A DNA stretch of 64,000 nt from Anodontia alba (taxonomy: Eukaryota; Mollusca; Bivalvia; Lucinida; Lucinidae): positions 85,347,035 through 85,411,034 of the forward strand of contig OZ024821.1 of NCBI GenBank assembly GCA_964016985.1, read 5' to 3'. The translations under genes and the position numbers were made by a program. Each line of letters begins with the position of its first letter. Within the stretch, counting starts at the first letter, position 1. The notes under the pieces were generated by a model. That model did no database searches. It was not told the DNA's origin and saw nothing but the letters and a program-made list of their open reading frames with translations. Of this stretch, positions 45,988-58,300 are shown one piece after another.

Positions 45988-46395
45988 GGGTCCAGTTGTT
46001 CAAAATATTGTTAGCTTAATGAGTTTATTAATGACAAACTGTTAACTGTTGTAGCTAAGGTCATTACAAAAAACACACCTATATAATTTTGACCCCCTTA
46101 AACCCCACTTCATACAGTAAAACTGGAATTTCCAGGGGTATACATTATTTTTCTTACTTTTGCTTGAAAACGTAGATTGTGGGTACACTTAAAAGCTAAG
46201 GCAGTTCTAACAAGTACCCACAATCTATGTTTTGAGCAGAAATATGAAAAATATTAGAGTTTTTTTATCTGAAAATTTTCAGTTTTTGGAGATGACATTT
46301 TCTATATATATGAATAGGCATGTTTTCATAATGATTTTCAAGTACATTGATATTTTTGCTGCAAAAATGTGAGTAGCTTTTTGCTACTGCCAAAC
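45988..46395 (+). mobile_element. GGGCCC-type MITE, copy 6, broken by another hairpin element
   Basis: The left end GGGTCCAGTTGTTCAAAATA and subterminal part run to about 46060. A GTGGGTAC-type hairpin element (about 46066-46340) follows. A piece of the MITE centre (TTTTTGCTGCAAAAATGTGA) then appears at 46352-46385. The right end is missing. Confidence 0.7.
46066..46340 (+). repeat. GTGGGTAC hairpin element inserted in MITE copy 6
   Basis: CCTATATAATTTTGACCCCC start; hairpin TAGATTGTGGGTACACTTAA against GTACCCACAATCTATG; GAGCAGAAATATGAAAAATA follows. Diverged relative of 42375-42640. Confidence 0.7.
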
Positions 46396-46422
46396 TATAT
46401 TTACCCTAAGTATTTGGACACT

Positions 46423-46669
46423 TTAACCCTTAAACTGCCAATCACAACAATTGTCCTCTGCTTTGTCATCTGCTTGTGATTTTAAAAAGTCATTTTTGCA
46501 AACAGTGTGGACCCAGATCAGATTGCTCCTAGAGGAGCAGTCTGATCAGGGTCCACACTGTTGGCCTGTATGCATAAAATAGGTTTGAAAAGTTTGCAAG
46601 AATATTCAGCAGATGACATAAACAGACGACATTTTCAGATGCGTGTTTTCTTGGTGTTTTAAGGGTTAA
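46423..46669 (+). mobile_element. TTAACCCTTAAA-ended hairpin MITE, copy 4
   Basis: Intact copy in the same orientation as copy 1; palindrome around GCTCCTAGAGGAGC. Confidence 0.9.
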
Positions 46670-46799
46670 CTGTATACAATACTTGTCCTAGAAACAAACA
46701 TGCTGGATGAGTGGCAAACTGCATAGACCATGATTAGATACAGCATTCTGTGGCATCTGATCTGAGTCTACACTCTTTGTTTATCCTAATTTAATTAGG

Positions 46800-46965
46800 G
46801 TAAATAGCATAGCTCCAGATAAGAGGGGTAACATGTAAATATTTTTCTTATTTCTCCATGAAAATATATGTTGTGGGTACTCATTAGAAGCACTTTAGGA
46901 AGGCACTTCTAATGAGTACCCACATCATATATTTTCATGGATAAATAAGAAAAATATTAGTAAGC
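46800..46965 (+). repeat. GTGGGTACTCATT hairpin element
   Basis: Ends TAGCTCCAGATAAGAG; stem ATATATGTTGTGGGTACTCA against TGAGTACCCACATCATATAT. Long near-perfect palindrome of about 90 bp, 356 nt downstream (gene sense) of the P5CS stop. Confidence 0.82.
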
Positions 46966-46967
46966 CA

Positions 46968-47193
46968 GTGCACGACAAAACCTAAAATGAGACCTGTGTG
47001 ACCAGCATAGACTCAGATAAGCCTTATATCCACCCAGTATAACACAGGTTCAAGATTATCCCTTTTTGAATAGCCTGGAGGCTGTAAAGGCACGTGGTCA
47101 GGGAAGACTGATTGGACAACCCAGATGCGCAGGCTGAGCTGAGTCTTTGCTGGTTGCACAAGTATTACTGTAGGTTTTGCCGTGCACTGGCTC
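46968..47193 (+). mobile_element. GATCTGAGTCTTTG foldback element, copy 4
   Basis: Outer AGCCAGTGCACGACAAAACC and TTTTGCCGTGCACTGGCT; inner GACCAGCATAGACTCAGAT and GAGCTGAGTCTTTGCTGGTT. It lies 128 nt beyond the P5CS stop codon and may be in its 3' UTR. Confidence 0.82.
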
Positions 47194-47320
47194 CAATATT
47201 TTTGGTTGAAAACAGTGCCCTATCTAGAACTGTGGTAAATAGAGTATGCAGTAAACCCGCCCCTCTTTTGTGTGATGCAGCCTTAATTATTTTTCTTGTC
47301 TCTTCCAAGAATAACATTCT

Positions 47321-47517
47321 TTATGATTTCTGATATAAAATCTCCTCATCGCTACAGTCACTATCAAGAGTTTGATGAATGTATTGTAGTTTTCCATCAT
47401 TGAAGTCTCCAACAACTTGTCCTCTACCTTCCAGAACCCATTTTGTGGTGAGAAGTCCCTCAACTCCCACTGGACCACGGGCGTGGATTCTTGTAGTACT
47501 GACTCCAACTTCTGCTC
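47321..47517 (-). CDS. ALDH18A1: P5CS terminal exon
   Basis: Acceptor TTTTCTGTAG precedes 47517. It encodes [33 protein letters not shown] and a tail ending in EEILYQKS, then TAA at 47323-47321. The last dozen residues are less conserved, as is usual for this C-terminus. No clear AATAAA was seen in the roughly 100 nt downstream, so the polyadenylation site is undetermined. Confidence 0.93.
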
Positions 47518-50500
47518 CTACAGAAAAACAATACATGTGTTAACCTTTAAGGTGTCAAGCAAATTTGTAGCAGGTGACATTCTAAAATCTTTATTTATTA
47601 TTTTTTTTTAATTTTCAGAGAAAATAATTCCTGATATTTCATGTGAATTGTCTGCTTTGCAGACGATTCACATGAAATGTCAAGACTTGTTTTCCCTGAA
47701 AAAAAAGCAAACAAAAAAACAACAAACAAACCAAAAAAATAGAATGCAGAGTCGATGGCATGCCATAGCAAAATCACCTCCATTTCACCACCAGCAGAGA
47801 GAAATGAAAAATAATGTTACTCTCATATACCCTAACCACACGGGGAAGTCATATAGCAAGTCTGGTTAAATTCAGCCCTGTGGTTTAGGAAAAAGCATGA
47901 CAGACGGACAAATGGAAGTGTTCACAATATTCCCATCACTTGTTTTAAATAAAAGCACCAAAAGCATAATATCCCACCAGTTTGGCAAGTTATTGTTCGG
48001 AAATGAAAATACGGCATGTTTCGGGTACGTAACTCCATAAAAAATTGTCAAAATTTGCCCATTAGCAATCAAAGCAGATATCAATGCACATAATAAGGAA
48101 AAATACACTAATATTTACTCAAGTTATCAGGCAGAAACAAAAATACGGGCATGTCTTGGGCAGATAATTCCATCAAAAATTAACAAAATTTGCCTATTAG
48201 TAATCCCAAACCAGAAATCCACAATATCAAGGCACATACCAACTTTGGCTAAAATCTATTGATATTTACTCAAGTTATAGTCCGGAAATGAAAATACAGA
48301 TGGACGTATGACAGACCGACAGACGGATGGACGGACGGATGCACAGACGACCACGTGAACGCATAATACCCTACTATTATCATGTGACAGGGTATAAAAA
48401 ACATGGGGATAATCTAAATTGTCATCTGCTGCAGTTGTGATGGCACTTTGAGGCTTAATAATCTTTCTGAGTAATAAATAAAAGCTGAAAATAAAATTTA
48501 ATTTAATTTTTCATTCATATAAAATGCAGAAAAAAAGCTACAGGTACCTTATTTTCTCTAATGGGAATGTACACTTCCAGGGGAGGCAACTATGTTAAAA
48601 GTGTTTTTGCCTCCCTTCTAAAAAGGGATCTACTCTAAAAGGAAAGAATTTGCCCTCTTAGGAGCAAATTTTTTCATTTAAGAGTAGACTCCAGGGAGCA
48701 AATTCTTTCCTTATAGAGTCGACCTTTTTTCAGAAGTGGCTTATAAGCAGATCAAACAGGAAGTTACAAAGTTGTCTCCTTTGTACAATATGTGGAAAAT
48801 GTACCAAGTGTATCAATCCCCCCTAAGTATTTACTAATTAGGGGATAACTGCATTCAAATTTGTCATTTGGGGAGGTAAATTGGCAGTTTTACGGTCTAA
48901 AATTTTGTTTAACAGCGACGCGTCAGCAGAGCCATAAAACGTAATTTGCGACTGTAAAACAGCCAATTTACCTCTCAAAATGACAAATATGAATGCAGTT
49001 ATCCCCATTCTAATGCATTTATTCATTTTTTCTGTTGAGAAAATGTATTATTTGCACAAAGCGACAAGTGCTGTGAGCTGCGTAAAACCAAATGCCAGCC
49101 AATGAGAAGCAACGTTTCGTGATGATATCAGATTTCCAACAGTGTATCGCAGAATATACCGTCGCAAATTTTTGACGTTATCCAATCAGACATCACGTTA
49201 CATATGCAAGTGCATTAGAATCGTGTTTTGCTATGATATGTTTGGCCTTTACAGCATCAGAGGAGTTGTTAAGTTATAATTCTGGGATAATTTTTCTTGT
49301 TATAATTCTGGGATAATTTTTCTTATTCCTCCATAGAAACATTAAATTTTATAATGGGTACTCATTAGAACTCACTATCAGTGATAGTGTCATCTACACT
49401 GTTTACAACTCATCTGGCATTTTTGTAGACACAACAAAGTTGTCAGATGAATTTGTTCAAATGTTGGAACAAGTATGGTAAGGAGTTAAGGTGTCCCAAT
49501 ATCTAGGGTAAATACAGCAGCGAAATTGTGTTTACCAAGTCCAAATCTGTAGCCATCTGCAAATCTTGTACTGGCATTATGTAAGACACAGGCGCTATCT
49601 ACTCTCTGTAGAAAATGTTGTGCAGTTCCCACTGAAATCATATCAAATCATAGCTCTAGATAAGGAGTATTCTATAAATATTTTATTTCCCCACAAAAAA
49701 ATATGTTGTGGGTACTCATTAGAAGTGCCTTACAGAGGCACTTCTAATGAGTACCCACAACATATGTTTTTGTGGAGAAATAAGAAAATATGAAAATATT
49801 TGGTTGGAAAAAGTACCGTATCTGGAGCTACATCAAATGATCTGAGCTTTGTAAAGAAAAGAATATGTTTCAACAAATATTTGTATTATATTACCTCACC
49901 ACATGTTACCTTACACATATGAAAACAATAAACAGTTTACACATCTGTAGATTGATAAATGGGGGGTTTTGTGTGTGTCTGTGTTTTTTTTTTCTCATTT
50001 GTAGAAAAGTATAAAAGAGAGAGAGAGAGAGAGAGATTAGTAAAATATTAAAATATTTTTGTTTTTATTTTCAGAGAAAATAAGGCTCTATATTTCATAC
50101 AAATTGTCTACTGAGTGAACAATACACATCAAATATCAATGGGTTCCTCTGTCCATCCGTCCATAGACACGAGATAGGTAGCTTGTGGACCCAATTCCTC
50201 TTACAGTTTTTTACCAATCTTTTTAAAACTTTGCTAGTGTTTTTGTCATGGTCTGAAGATGTGCATCTGGTTTTGGGTATATCCTCCTGACTACAGATGT
50301 ACACGGTGCCATGGAACTGCTCGCCCCTAGGACAACAGATCACAGAGGGAAGTCCAAGTCAGACCTGACAAGCTGGAGGTAGCTTCCTTTTGCTACCTAG
50401 AAGACATGCTCTCAGCAGCAGGTGACTGTGAACTTTCAACCACAAATTGCTGGGAAGAAGTTCAAGGAGCTGCTACCAGTTCTCTCTTTATGCCACCTCT

Positions 50501-52241
50501 CTTTCAAGACACGTGACTGTGTGTACAGCTCTTGTGTGCGGAGCGCAATGCTCCATGCCAGTGAGACTTGGCCACTGACAAAACAAAACCTCCGTCTGCA
50601 ACAGAATGACAGGGCAATGATCAGACAGATCTGCAATGTCAGGCTGCAAGATTTGTCACCACCAGGTCCAATGAACTACTTGCGCAGCTTGGCATTGAGG
50701 ATCTAGACCTTATTCTGAAGGAGAGAAGGCTCGGCTGGTATGGACATGTGGAATGCTCCAATGGTGCAGTCAAGACAGTCTTTCACATACAGGTTGAGGG
50801 AAAACGTGGGCCTGGAAAGCCAAAGATGACATGGAAGCAGCTGACAGAGAGGGATTGCAGAGAGTGGAAGCTCTCAGCTATCAACCCTCACGATAGAAAT
50901 ATGTGGAAATCTGGTGTTAGATCTGCCATGCGTGCTGCAAGCCAGCTATCTGGAAGGGGGCCCACTGATGTGGATGTTGCCCTGTACCTGCATGTTAATC
51001 AAAAATCCAATTATGATGATATGATTACTGATTTATAAAATTTTTTCACTTTTTTGACTTAGTTTTTTTCAGGTCCGATTACTATTAGAATAGATACCTT
51101 TAGGGCGCAACTCATCCTAGAGTTTTTCACCGATCATTTTGAAACTATGCATACTTCTACATGGTCTGTAGATGTGCATGTGGATTTGGGGTTATCCTCC
51201 CATTATTTTTTATCAACTTTTTCTGCTTTTTTGACTTAGTTTTTTCAAGGTTCTATCTCTATTAGAATAAATAACATGTGGGTGCAACTCTTCCTAGAGT
51301 TTTCCACCAATCATTTATAAACTAAGCTTTCTTGTTCTACATCATCTGTAGATGTGCCTGTGGTTTTGGGGTTATCGTCCCTTTATCTTTTATCAATTTT
51401 TTCTACTTTTTTGACTTTTTTTCCAGGTTTGATTGGTATTAGAATAGATACCTTATGGGCACAACTCCTCCTAGAGTTTTCCACAGATCATTTTGAAACT
51501 ATTCATATTTGTTCTACATAGTCTGAAGATGTGCATCTATGTAGTCTGAAGATGTGCATGTGGTTTTGGGGTTATCCTCCTATTATTTTTTATCAACTTT
51601 TTCCACTTTTTTGTTTCCAGGTCCAATTTGTATTAGAAAAGATATCTTGTGGGCGCAACTCCCCCTAGACTTTTCTACTGAATATTAGAAACTATGCATA
51701 CTTGTTTTACATGGTCTGAAGATGTGCAAGTGGTTTGGGGGTTATTCTACCATTACCTTTTTTCAACTTTTTGCTTTTTTTTTTCAACTTGGTTTTTTCT
51801 AGTTGTGACACAATGATGTGGGTAGCTTGTGGGCACAACTCCTGTTACAGTTTTACACCAAACTTCTTGAAACTGCAGATGTTTTTGTCATGGACTGAAG
51901 ACGTGCATGTGCTTTTGGGATTATCCTCCCATATTTTTTATTAACTTTTTTTTCCACTATTTCTATGTTTTTCAGGTCTGATTGGTATCAGGACAGCTTG
52001 TGGGTGCAACTCGTCCTACAGTTTTCCACCCAACATTTTTAAACTATGCATACTTGTTCTACATGGTCTGAAGAAGTGTGTGTGGTCTTGGGGTTATCTC
52101 CCATTATTTTTTATCAAATTTTTCCACTTTTTTTACTTAGTTTTTTCCAGGTCTAATTAGTATTGGAATAGATATCTTGTGGGTCCAACTCCTCCTAGAA
52201 TTATTTTGAAACTATGCATATTTGTTCTACATGGTCTGAAG

Positions 52242-52333
<92 letters not shown>

Positions 52334-55300
52334 TTTTTGGGTTGGCCTCCTATCATACGGATTTAAAAGTCACAACTCTTCACTGACAAAGCCATGACAT
52401 CGGACGATACTTGCCTGCAACAGGCTTTTATTACACTATTATTGGGATCCAAAGCAAAAATGTAAACGGTCATTTTTCTACATAATCTACAATTGTTTGT
52501 TAGGATACAAAAAACGTATAGATTATATAGAAAAATGACCGTAAATGGTCATTTTTCTATATAATCTTTACATTTTTGTTTGGATATAACACTTTGTGGT
52601 CCATCTTTAAACTGTCTTATGAAGAACCACCTTAAAAAGAGGTATCAGTAAAACAATCAGCCTAAGATTTACTTACAGTTCTCAGTAACTATTGCATCTG
52701 TGTGAGAGCTGCCATGTTTATTGATATGACTGATTGCCTCATTTACATCATCCACCAATTCAAGGTTCATTTCAAGGTCACTATATTCCTTTCGCATGGA
52801 AGAAGCAGGTGGTGGACCAAATTTAAGAGCATTACAAAGGCGAGGTCCTGAATGGATCTTGACCTGAAAGAAACATCAAGATACTGAAATTACATCTAAA
52901 TAAAACTGGGCCCAGTTGTTCAAAGCATTGTTTGCTTAACGAGTTTGTTAGTGGTCAAAATGTTAACTGTTCTAGTAAGTAGAATATCTAATTCACAGGT
53001 ATTTTTGCTGAAAAAATGTGAGCAGCTTTTGCAAATGCAAAAGCTACTCACTTTTTTCCAGCAAAAATATTAGCATAAATGCCATATCTAATGATCAAAG
53101 TTTTAACAATACAGTAAGTAACAACATTGTTAGTTTTGAACAACTGGGCCCTGGATAAGACTGCCATTTAGAAAGAAAAAAAACAACAACAACACTTTTT
53201 TCACATATCTCCATAAAGTAAGATGGACTTCTTCAAAGATTAGGATAAGTATGGTAAGTTACTACCGTATTCAACCTAAATGCGGCACTGTGTGCTTAGG
53301 ATTTTCAAAATTACTGGAAAAACTTGCAGTAAACTATCAACCTGATAAAGATTATAATAAAAGATAAAAAGATGACTTCATGAGATGATTATTTACTGAG
53401 ACTTATGCAATATTTTTTTCTGATTTTCTTTATAAAAGCATATATAGTTGGTACTCCTTTGAACTGCCTGGACTTATCGAGGCAATTCAAATGAGTACCA
53501 ACAATATATGCTTTTATAAAGAAGCATATAAAAGTATGAGTTAATTTAGAAGACGATTTGTATGAAAAACTATTTTTGTGGAGAAATAAGAAAAATATTT
53601 TCCGGGTGTGTACGAGTTAGCCAGGGTCCAGTTGTTCAAAGCATCGCTAGCTAAATGATCAAAATGTTTACTGTTCTAGTAATTACAATAACTAATTCAC
53701 AGGTATTTTTGCTGAAAAAATGTGAGTAGCTTTTGCAAATGCAAAAGCTACTCACATTTTTCCAGCAAAAATATTAGTGTATATGCCATATCTAATGATC
53801 AAAATTTTAACAATATGTTAACTAATGACATCCTTATTTTTGAACAACTTACCTTTGATCCCTTCAATGCATCCCAGAGCTGATCAAACAACTCTGTCTT
53901 GAGGTGACTTCTGTGTATAAGGAGGGTCTCCATAGCATTACACGCCGCAGGATAATCACATTTTGAGTCAATAACTAGAACAAAAGAGACAGAACTACAA
54001 ATGTAACAATCTAGAAGAAAGATATAATAAAAAGAGGAAAAACCTTTGGTCTCTGAATCCTATAGTAACTTGGTATTTATTAAGTTTTAATTAATTCGGC
54101 ATAACAGACACTTCACATAAAATATGAGTTTTGATGAAGCTACATATCAAATATCAAAGGTCTGGGCCTTCTAGCTTCACACAAGAACATGTTTAAAGGT
54201 TTTTTCACATTAGGTTGGGCCATTTTTTAACCCCATGGGAATGTGAAAAATCTTGGTAGAAGTCCACTAGATGAAGCTACATGCCAAATATCAAAGGGCT
54301 GGCCTTCTGGTTTCAAACGACAAGAGTTTTAAGTTTTTTCCTATATAAGTCTATGTAAAAAAAGTGACCCCTGAGGCAGGGCCATTTTTCAACCATCGGG
54401 CTATAATTTGAACAATCTTGATAAAGTCCCACAAGATGAAGCTACATCCCAAATATCAAAGGCCTGGGCCTTCTAGTTTCAGACAAGGAGATTTTTAAAG
54501 TTTTGCGTATAGCAGTCCATTAAATATATATATATATATATATCCATAAAAAAAGGTCAAGGTCAACCCAAAGTTATCATTATTTCAAACTCTATTGGCC
54601 CATGTTCCCAATGTTGCATATTAAGCTACAGAGCCATTGGCCCTTTGGTTCCAGAAATGAAGATTTTCAAAGTGATGTTACCATATAAAGGCATAGCGAC
54701 CATCTTTATCATGTGACCATGATGTGGCAAACAACTTCCAAGCTCTCAGCCTATGGAGACTCCATAAGAAATTTGGCTTTGATTGGCCTAGTGATTTCTG
54801 AGGGAAAGACATTTGAAGAGTGGGTTTTTCCCCTATATATGTAAAACAAGTGACCCCTTGGGTACTTTTTACCCCAAGGTTATAATCTGAACAATCTGGA
54901 CAAAGGTCCACAAGATGAAGCATATCAAATAAGCCTGGCACAATTAATCATATATCGATAAATTGATTGATAAATTCCACAAAAATGATTATTGTTACAG
55001 ATTTGCTTATAATAGATCATTTGATTTCTGTGTCTGTAACTACCGTATTTACCCTTAGTATTCAGACATCTCAACTTCATACCATACTTTATCTAAATTT
55101 TTGAACAAGTACAAATTATTACTGATGTTGTGTCTAAAAATAGCTGGATGGGTGGCAAACAGTGTAGACCCTGATGAGATGCAGTGTTTTGTGGCATCTC
55201 ATCTGGTTTACACTGTTTGCTCAGGCCTGTCTGACCAAATATGTATAGTAAAGTATAACATATGGTAAGAGTCATGCTCAGACAGATAGGTAAAATTATG

Positions 55301-58300
55301 ATCAAATCTTCAGTGATTACTAATCGATTATCAATCACAATGACAGGACTGATAATCGATTATCTTTTCAGCTCTGATTAGCCAGCCTTAATACCAAATA
55401 TCAAAGGCCTGGGCCTTCTAGTTTCAGATAAGAAGATTCTTTTGCCTATAGGAGTCTATGTAAAAATAAATTGACCTTTCCATAAAAAATGTCAAGGTCA
55501 ACCTAATGTCATCAGTTTTTTCAAACATTGTTGGGCCCTTGTCCCCACTGATGCATACCAAGCCCTGGGGCCATTGGCCCTTTAGTGCCAGAGAAGTTTT
55601 TTTAATCGTATTTACCATCTATGGGTGTGACAGCCATCTTGGTCAAGTGACCCAGATGGAGTGAACAAACTTTTGTTCCCCGACGGCCCATGGAGGCTCC
55701 ATATGAAATTTGGCTTTGACTGGCCCATGATGGATAAAGGAGCCTGCCTATACTATAAGCTCACCTATGAATCTTCAGGCTCAGATGAGCTAAAAATACA
55801 AGGATTTATAATTAGATGTCAACTTTGTAAGGAGTATAGAGAGAGCATAATTATTATTATATACAAATAAACAACAGCTGATACATTAATGGAACTAATA
55901 CACTTTCAAGGGAAGTAACTCTTTCAAAATTGTTTTTGAAAGAGTTACTTCCCTTGAAAGTGTATCTCCCTTCTGAAAAGGTCTACGCTAAAACAGTAGA
56001 AAGGGTATTCATTTCCTGTAAAGAATCATTAGATATTGCAGAATATATCTATCAACAATCAATCAATGCCCTGCCCTGCTCAGACTGCATGGATGCACAG
56101 ACTAATCAGAAATTAGCTGTTCACACCAAGATCATGAATAGTTTATACTGATACGTTTGCAAAACTACAAACCTATTCTAACGGCCATCTCTGGATCAGC
56201 ATCTTCATCAATGTAAACATGACAGATACCTTCACTGTGACCTAGAACTGGTATACCCTGGCTCTTTTGCTGAATCATATGTACTAGCTTGCTTGAGCCT
56301 CGTGGAATTACCAGATCAATGTACTCGTTAAGATGCAATAAATCTTCAATATCCTCTCGTTTGCCCACCTGAAAAATGGCAGTAAGTATAAGCTATACTG
56401 TACCCTGCAAAATAGACAAGATTTTCAATAGCTTATACAGTTGACTCTCGTTGTCTCGAATTCCAAGGGACTGTCTGAAATACTTCGAGATATCCGTACT
56501 TTGACATATCAGATTTGCAGAATTGAGGAAAAACTAGCTCGATTAACCACATTTAACAAATATATGTGTAATCTGACTCCTGAAGTTAGAGATATATTAA
56601 AATATTGTGGAAAAGAGGAGAAATTGCTCCTTAGGAGCAATTTCTCCTCTTTTCCACAATATTTTTTACCTGTTGTTAGATTTTCATGTTTAGGCTGGGA
56701 CCAGATTTTCACTTCGAGAAAGCGGTTATTCGAGATAAGCGAGTTCGAGATAGCGAGAGTCAACTGTATATCCAATACAGTAACTGTTGCTATGCAGTAA
56801 TAAGTCATAAAAAGGAAAATATTCCTGTCAATATAATAATAGATGTTTGCAAAAAACAACAACAAAAAAACATTCTGTAACTCAGCAGCATGGTTTAAAA
56901 AAGCTATATACCTCAAAACAGAAAACAAACAAACAAAATTTAGCTATATATTTATAAATATACATATAGCACATTTATGCATTAGCACAAGTTTGTTTAT
57001 AAGATTTGCAAGTATCGAGAGAAATATTTCTTGTACCTTATACACAGTATGTATTAACTTATATATTACATAATCACAGAAGTGATTTTTTTTTTCTTTC
57101 AAATGACATCAATAAATTTTGCAATGTAACTCCATCTACACTTGTTGCACAGGGTGATAGCATTCTAAAAGGGAATATTTCATCCTGAGAATTATAAATT
57201 ATATTTCCCGCAGAAATTATGAATAAAAAGCATCTCAGACACTGCATGATACCCTGTCAATGCAGGGTTACAAAACATAGACAGAGGATGGCTGTGTTTG
57301 ATGTGGTATTTAATAAATTGTAAGCCACCATGAGAACTTGAAGCCACGTCATGCTTGAATAATCTTTAAAGAGCTATAGCTCTATCAAAATTTGGTGTAC
57401 TGTAACTTCACAACAATACACCCTGCATCACCTCATAGTCTAACTGGCCACCATGTTTCAACCCAATTGGATGAAAACTGTAGGGGAAGTTATTCAAGAA
57501 CAAAGTCGTCTGAAAAATCTTTAAAGAGTAGAATAACTATCAAAATTTGGTGTACCATAATCCCAAAACAGTACACACTGTACCACCTCATGGTTTAACT
57601 GTCCACCAAGTTTCAACATGATCAGACAAAAACTGTAGGAGGATTTATCTTGAAATGAGGAAACAAAGTCGTCTGAAAAATCTTAAAAAAGTTTAATGAC
57701 TCTATCAAAATTTGGTGTACTGTAACCTCAAAACAATGTACCCTGTACCACCTGATGGCCTAATTGTTCACCAAGTTTCAATGTGATGTGATGAAAACTG
57801 TAGAAGTTAGCTGGAAACAAAGAGCAGATGAAAAAAAAAATATTTAAAAAGTGTAATAACTATCAAAATTTTATGTATGGCAACCTTGAAACAAAATGCA
57901 CTGTACCACCTCATGGTCAAACTGTCCAGTAAGTTTCAATGCAATCCAAGGAAAACTGTACAGGCCTGAGCAAACAGTGTGGGCCTGTATCCAACTACTA
58001 CTGCTAAAGGAGCAGTTTGATCACATCTAGATCATTTATATCAGACAGATAGGCATGAGCAAATAGTGTGGACCTTTATCCTACTACTGCTAAAGGAGCA
58101 GTTTGATCACATTCAGGTCATTTATATCAGATAGATAGGCATGGGCAAATAGTGTGGATCCTTATCCAACTACTGCTAAAGGAGCAGTTTGATCACATCT
58201 AGATTATTTATCATTCCATCACAACATTTTAGACATCTTGTCAGGTAGTCAATGGACTTGTTCAACTTTGAGGGTCTGCATGATAACATGTTAAGCTATC

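Larger units (their letters stand above)
50140..52380 (+). repeat. ~183-bp tandem array interrupted by a LINE and a GT microsatellite
   Basis: Units contain GGGCGCAACTCCTCCTAGAG, CATGGTCTGAAGATGTGCAT and GGGGTTATCCTCCCATTATT, with landmarks near 50195, 51100, 51285, 51467, 51657, 51838, 52007 and 52185. The LINE fragment (50288-51036) and (GT)n (52245-52331) interrupt it. It sits in the P5CS intron between exons f and g. Confidence 0.82.
54090..55794 (-). mobile_element. Minus-strand array element ending in AGCTCATCTGAGC
   Basis: On the minus strand it starts TTTTAGCTCATCTGAGCCTG at 55794, a version of the AGCTCACCTGAGC head. Units repeat a GAAGCTACAT(A/C)CAAATATCAAAG block, a GGCCTGGGCCTTCTAGTTTC block, TATAGGAGTCTATGTAAAAA and GGGCCATTTTT. 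The part at 55040-55265 is a separate hairpin element. It occupies much of the P5CS intron between exons d and e. Confidence 0.65.

Noticed and set aside
56509..56928. 139-codon minus-strand frame and 119-codon plus-strand frame at 56441
   Set aside because: Both cross the palindromic pogo-like MITE, which opens frames on both strands; the same peptide pieces appear at the other MITE copies (18045, 18091).
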